This document shows positions 60,886 to 64,000 of a stretch of DNA of 64,000 bases, in pieces. The DNA is from Pirellulaceae bacterium (GTDB taxonomy: Bacteria; Planctomycetota; Planctomycetia; Pirellulales; Pirellulaceae): positions 1 to 64,000 of the forward strand of contig JAGYIQ010000012.1 of the NCBI GenBank assembly GCA_018402565.1, given 5' to 3'. The notes under the pieces are model-generated. The model was given only the letters and a program-made list of their open reading frames with translations. It had not been told where the DNA came from and did not search any database. The stretch's first letter is position 1; every line of letters starts with the position of its first letter. A program made the position numbers and the translations under genes.

Positions 60886-62751
60886 TTGACTATCAAACCT
60901 CTCTCACGAAGCTTCTTGCTGCTCTGGTTCAACGTCTTAACGACTTGCGCCAGCGTCATCGCTCAAGCCCCGCTCGACACTCGGGAGCTGACACCTGAAC
61001 CCGGTGCCGTTTCGACAAAAAAACCGCTCAAGGTCTTCATCCTGGCGGGTCAATCGAACATGGAAGGACATGCCGAGGTCCGGACTTTTGACTACATTGG
61101 CAAAGATCCAACCACCGCTCCGTTGCTCCGGGAGATGCGCAATCCGGATGGAACGCCGCGGGTGTGCGATCAGGTTTGGATGTCTTATTTGACCGGGCCC
61201 TACGATGGCAGCGCCAACGACGAGGGGCTGGGGAAACTGACGACTGGATTCGGCGCTCGAGGAGATCGACCCACCGAGGATGGCGGCAAGATCGGGCCGG
61301 AGTTCACCTTTGGGATCTTTATGGAGAAAGAACTGCAGGAACCGATCCTGATCATCAAGACCGCTTGGGGTGGCCGGTCGCTCAACACCGAGTTCCGTCC
61401 GCCGAGTGCTGGGCCGTACCAACTGCCCCAACAGATTCAGGAGCAGTGGGACAAACATCCGCAGGGTGCCCACGGCATTCCCAAACTGGAAGAGCGGAAA
61501 AAATGGCAAGCTGACAAAGCTGCCGCCTCGGGTGTCTTTTACCGCATGATGGTGGAGCATGTAAAGAAGGTGCTGGCCGATCCGGCTCGGGTCTGCCCCG
61601 CTTACGATCCCGAACAGGGCTACGAACTGGCTGGGTTTGTGTGGTTTCAAGGTTTCAATGATCTGGTCGACGGTCAAACCTACCCAAATGGTAATTATGA
61701 AGAATACTCGCGACTGATGGCCCACTTCATCCGGGACGTCCGCCAGGACCTGGCCGCCCCGCAGATGCCGTTCGTGATCGGAGTGCTGGGAGTCGGCGGC
61801 GAAAGCGATAACTTGAATTTTCGCGAAGCCATGGCTGCACCTGCTTCTCTGCCCGAGTTCCAAGGGAATGTCATTGCAGTGGAAACCGCGCCCTTTTGGG
61901 ATCGCGTCATCGAAGCCGCCGAGCCCAGGCAGCGTGAGTACAACGAAATCGTCGGTACCGCTCATGCCTTGAATCGCGACGGCACGCTCGACACGCAGCG
62001 GAAATGGGACAAGTATTGGCGACCGATTGGCAAGCCTGTACCCGCGGAGCGAAACTGGCGTTTCGTCACGGTCGCTGCGACCGATGCGCAGGACAAGTTG
62101 GCTGAATACACTGACCGGCGATTCCGTGACATCAATCTGCCGGATGGGTTGGAAGAGTGGTACAAGCCGGAATTTGATGACAGCCAATGGACGAAAGGCC
62201 CAGCCCCTATCGGCAAGGGTGTTTGGAACCACAGCGGTATCAACTTGGACCAGTTTCCCTCGACTTGGGGCGACGGGGAATTTTTGCTCATGCGTTCCAC
62301 GTTTGAAGTGGACAACCTCGACTACGATTCCTACCGGCTGGCAATTTTAGCTCGGCAGGGGTTCCATGTTTATTTGAATGGCCACAAGATACACACCTAC
62401 ATTTGGTGGCTGGATAAGCCCCAATACCGCTCCATCGTCCTGGAGCGCGAGCAGACGCAACACTTAAAGCTCGGGAAGAACGTCTTGGCGATCTACGCCA
62501 ATGATCAATACTCGGCGGACTCCCCCGAGCACTACGCCGCCTTGGATGCCTGGATTGAGGGGATCACCCGAGCGGATCAAGAGCGATTTGACCTGGCTCT
62601 GGAAGAGGTCTTTTCACCCGCCGATCGCGAGGCACTGGAAGGCGCCTCCAATGGTGGCTACCACTACTTCGGCAGTGCGAAGATCTTTGCACAGATTGGC
62701 AAAGCTTTCGCCGAGGCCAACCACAAGCTGTTGAGCAACCGTTCACGGTAG
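60886..62751 (+). CDS. SASA-type carbohydrate esterase (sialate O-acetylesterase family)
   Basis: A 621-residue secreted esterase. A TTG start at 60886 is used because it yields a signal peptide (RSFLLLWFNVLTTCASVIAQ). The catalytic Ser is in ILAGQSNMEGHAE, the CE6/SASA block I; IIKTAWGGRSLN is block III-like and FVWFQGFNDLVDGQ carries the WxQGxxD pattern. A C-terminal beta-sandwich (about 400-620) resembles a sugar-binding domain (DSQWTKGPAPIGKGVW). Likely removes acetyl groups from polysaccharide. Downstream of the deacetylase-like fusion, so they may act together. Confidence 0.88.
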   Translation: MTIKPLSRSFLLLWFNVLTTCASVIAQAPLDTRELTPEPGAVSTKKPLKVFILAGQSNMEGHAEVRTFDYIGKDPTTAPLLREMRNPDGTPRVCDQVWMSYLTGPYDGSANDEGLGKLTTGFGARGDRPTEDGGKIGPEFTFGIFMEKELQEPILIIKTAWGGRSLNTEFRPPSAGPYQLPQQIQEQWDKHPQGAHGIPKLEERKKWQADKAAASGVFYRMMVEHVKKVLADPARVCPAYDPEQGYELAGFVWFQGFNDLVDGQTYPNGNYEEYSRLMAHFIRDVRQDLAAPQMPFVIGVLGVGGESDNLNFREAMAAPASLPEFQGNVIAVETAPFWDRVIEAAEPRQREYNEIVGTAHALNRDGTLDTQRKWDKYWRPIGKPVPAERNWRFVTVAATDAQDKLAEYTDRRFRDINLPDGLEEWYKPEFDDSQWTKGPAPIGKGVWNHSGINLDQFPSTWGDGEFLLMRSTFEVDNLDYDSYRLAILARQGFHVYLNGHKIHTYIWWLDKPQYRSIVLEREQTQHLKLGKNVLAIYANDQYSADSPEHYAALDAWIEGITRADQERFDLALEEVFSPADREALEGASNGGYHYFGSAKIFAQIGKAFAEANHKLLSNRSR

Positions 62752-62914
62752 CTGTTCGCTCCCCGCAGAAGAATTGAACCACAAGAGCTGTGAAGGTCAC
62801 AGAGGAAGACTGCGGCTACCCGGCATTCTCTGCATCCTTTCCGCCTCTGCGGTTCTTCTCCTTCGGGCCAGCAGAAAATCCGAACCGCTCAAACTTGGAA
62901 AAGGCTGGCGGCAG
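62752..62914. other. spacer with array-flanking direct repeat
   Basis: No gene. At 62765-62810 lies GCAGAAGAATTGAACC...GGTCACAGAGGAAGAC, a 46-bp sequence repeated in direct orientation at 63723-63768, on the other side of the 212-bp array. CTTCTCCTTCGGGCCAGCAG occurs at both ends too. Confidence 0.8.
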
Positions 62915-63720
62915 GCGTAGGGTGTCATGGAGCAAGTCCTAACAAAACCGATATTGTCGCGCAATCAACGTCGGATGAAATGCCCAGCGCCGCCCCTCGA
63001 ACGATCGACTTGCGCAATGCACCATTCGTTATGCAAGACTTCTCTATCTATTTCCCCCTCTGCAGTGCTCCATTTTCAGGTCGGACGAAATCCTAAACCT
63101 GAACCGCTGGAAAAGGCTGGAAGAAGGCGTAGGGTGTCATGGAGCAAGTCCTAACAAAACCGATACTTTTGCGCAATCAACGTCGGATGAAATGCCCAGC
63201 GCCGTCCCACGAACGATCGACTTGCGCAATGCACCATTCGTTATGCAAGACTTCACTATCTATTTCCCCCTCTGCGGGATTCCTCCCTCAGGTCGGAAGA
63301 AATCCTAAACCTGAACCGCTGGAAAAGGCGGGAAGAAGGCGTAGGGTGTCATGGAGCAAGTCCTAACAAAACCGATATTGTCGCGAAATTAACATCACCC
63401 GAAAGAATCACAGCGCCGCCCCTCGAACGATCGACTTGCGCAATGCACCATTCGTTATGCAAGACTCCTCTATCAAATTCCCCCTCTGCGGTGCTCCATT
63501 TTCAGGTCGGAAGAAATCCTAAACCTGAACCGCTGGAAAAGGCGGGAAGAAGGCGTAGGGTGTCATGGAGCAAGTCCTAACAAAACCGATCCTGTCGCGC
63601 AATCAACGTCGGATGAAATTCACAGCGTCGCCCCACGAACGATCGACTTGCGCAATGCACCATTTTCTATCCAAGACTTCACTCTGTACTTCCCCTCTCT
63701 GCGACGTTTCTCCTTCGGGC
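62915..63720. repeat. 212-bp tandem array, four units (family B-type hairpin core)
   Basis: Units repeat with anchors GGTGTCATGGAGCAAGTCC near 62921, 63133, 63345 and 63559 (period 212, 212, 214 bp). Each has the inverted pair GAGCAAGTC / GACTTGCGCAATGCACC about 85 bp apart, also found in family B. The fourth unit is truncated on its right. Small open frames of 75 codons repeating with the array are by-products of the repetition. Not coding. Confidence 0.92.
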
Positions 63721-63812
63721 CAGCAGAAGAATTGAACCGCGAGAGCTGAAAAGGTCGCAGAGGAAGACAACAATTGCCTGGCAGGCATGTCGGGAAGCGG
63801 GCAGGCGAACGA

Positions 63813-64000
63813 TTACGCTTTTGCATCCGACGATGGACGTCGGCTCAAGCGAAGCTGAACGGCGAGCATCAGTAAGGCGCCGGTAATCGCCAAACTGCCG
63901 GCCGCCCATTGGCCCGAGCGTAACACTTCGCCGAACAGGACATACGAGGCGACCGCCACGAGGAACCGTTGTACCTGGAGCACCCCAGCCGAAACGGCCA
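63813..64000 (-). CDS. DMT/EamA-type transporter, 3' end only
   Basis: The window stops inside this gene. The last 61 codons read AVSAGVLQVQRFLVAVASYV, then LFGEVLRSGQWAAGSLAITG and ALLMLAVQLRLSRRPSSDA with a TAA stop at 63813-63815. This is the last one or two helices of an EamA domain (compare the EamA gene at 5415-6695). Confidence 0.8.
   Translation of the reverse strand, partial: AVSAGVLQVQRFLVAVASYVLFGEVLRSGQWAAGSLAITGALLMLAVQLRLSRRPSSDAKA

Noticed and set aside
62927..63366. Two near-identical 75-codon plus-strand genes
   Set aside because: They overlap each other and recur with the 212-bp tandem array; they are by-products of the repeat, with no ribosome binding site or family.

Overview
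The window looks like chromosomal DNA of a planctomycete, probably a Pirellulales-type marine bacterium. This is inferred from gene content: Gfo/Idh/MocA oxidoreductases (one with a Tat signal), a DUF6288 protein, a SASA-type esterase, a membrane Ser/Thr kinase, csrA/fliW, DUF433/DUF5615 and DUF2007 genes, high G+C, and long intergenic gaps filled with structured repeats. No rRNA, tRNA, CRISPR array, integrase or transposase gene was recognised.

Layout. 0.06-1.7 kb (minus): a two-gene unit of an AhpD-like peroxidase-related enzyme and an LPG-synthase-type membrane protein. The AhpD-like gene has an in-frame TGA exactly at the second Cys of its CxxC site, followed by a SECIS-like hairpin, so it is read here as a selenoprotein. 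1.8-6.7 kb (mostly plus): ferredoxin-NADP reductase, csrA convergent with fliW, a PabA/TrpG amidotransferase, a secreted dienelactone hydrolase and an EamA transporter. 6.9-17.2 kb (minus): thpR, a frameshifted PfkB kinase, glnS, a KpsF-type isomerase overlapping an MsbA-like ABC exporter, and two overlapping Gfo/Idh/MocA genes. 17.6-21.4 kb: an accessory-looking stretch of small genes, a DUF433/DUF5615 toxin-antitoxin pair and duplicated repeat blocks. 21.6-36.8 kb (plus): a DsbD-like transporter with C-terminal thioredoxin, an SDR-like protein without the usual catalytic residues, a membrane Ser/Thr kinase, and a YqiJ-like / flotillin / 1834-residue AAA ATPase operon. 37.2-40.6 kb (minus): esterase, aminotransferase, carbon-nitrogen hydrolase. 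40.8-43.7 kb (plus): bioD, argJ, mscL. 43.9-52.9 kb (minus): a complete F1Fo ATP synthase operon, AtpZ-like - AtpI-like - a - c - b - delta - alpha - gamma - beta - epsilon. 53-64 kb: two small hypothetical genes, a DPP-IV-type peptidase, a PDZ/DUF6288/HEAT/deacetylase-like fusion, a SASA-type esterase, a 212-bp tandem array, and the 3' end of a DMT transporter.

Repeats are the other main feature. Family A has TGCTTTGTCA ends flanked by CTAG, and three of its copies supply the TAG stop codon of the neighbouring gene. Family B has GTAACCGTTCAC ends and shares an inner hairpin with the 212-bp tandem array. Family D is a palindromic element lying upstream of both the dsbD-like gene and mscL. Short tandem repeats with a 15-bp period recur at about ten unrelated sites, both in genes (as 5-residue repeats) and between genes.

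Functional links that can be supported: AhpD-like enzyme with its overlapped membrane gene; CsrA with its antagonist FliW; KpsF-type isomerase with the ABC exporter (cell-envelope glycolipid); DsbD-like protein with the SDR-like gene by overlap; YqiJ-like / flotillin / giant ATPase as a membrane-associated module; and the ATP synthase operon. All calls come from reading the sequence; no database search was run.
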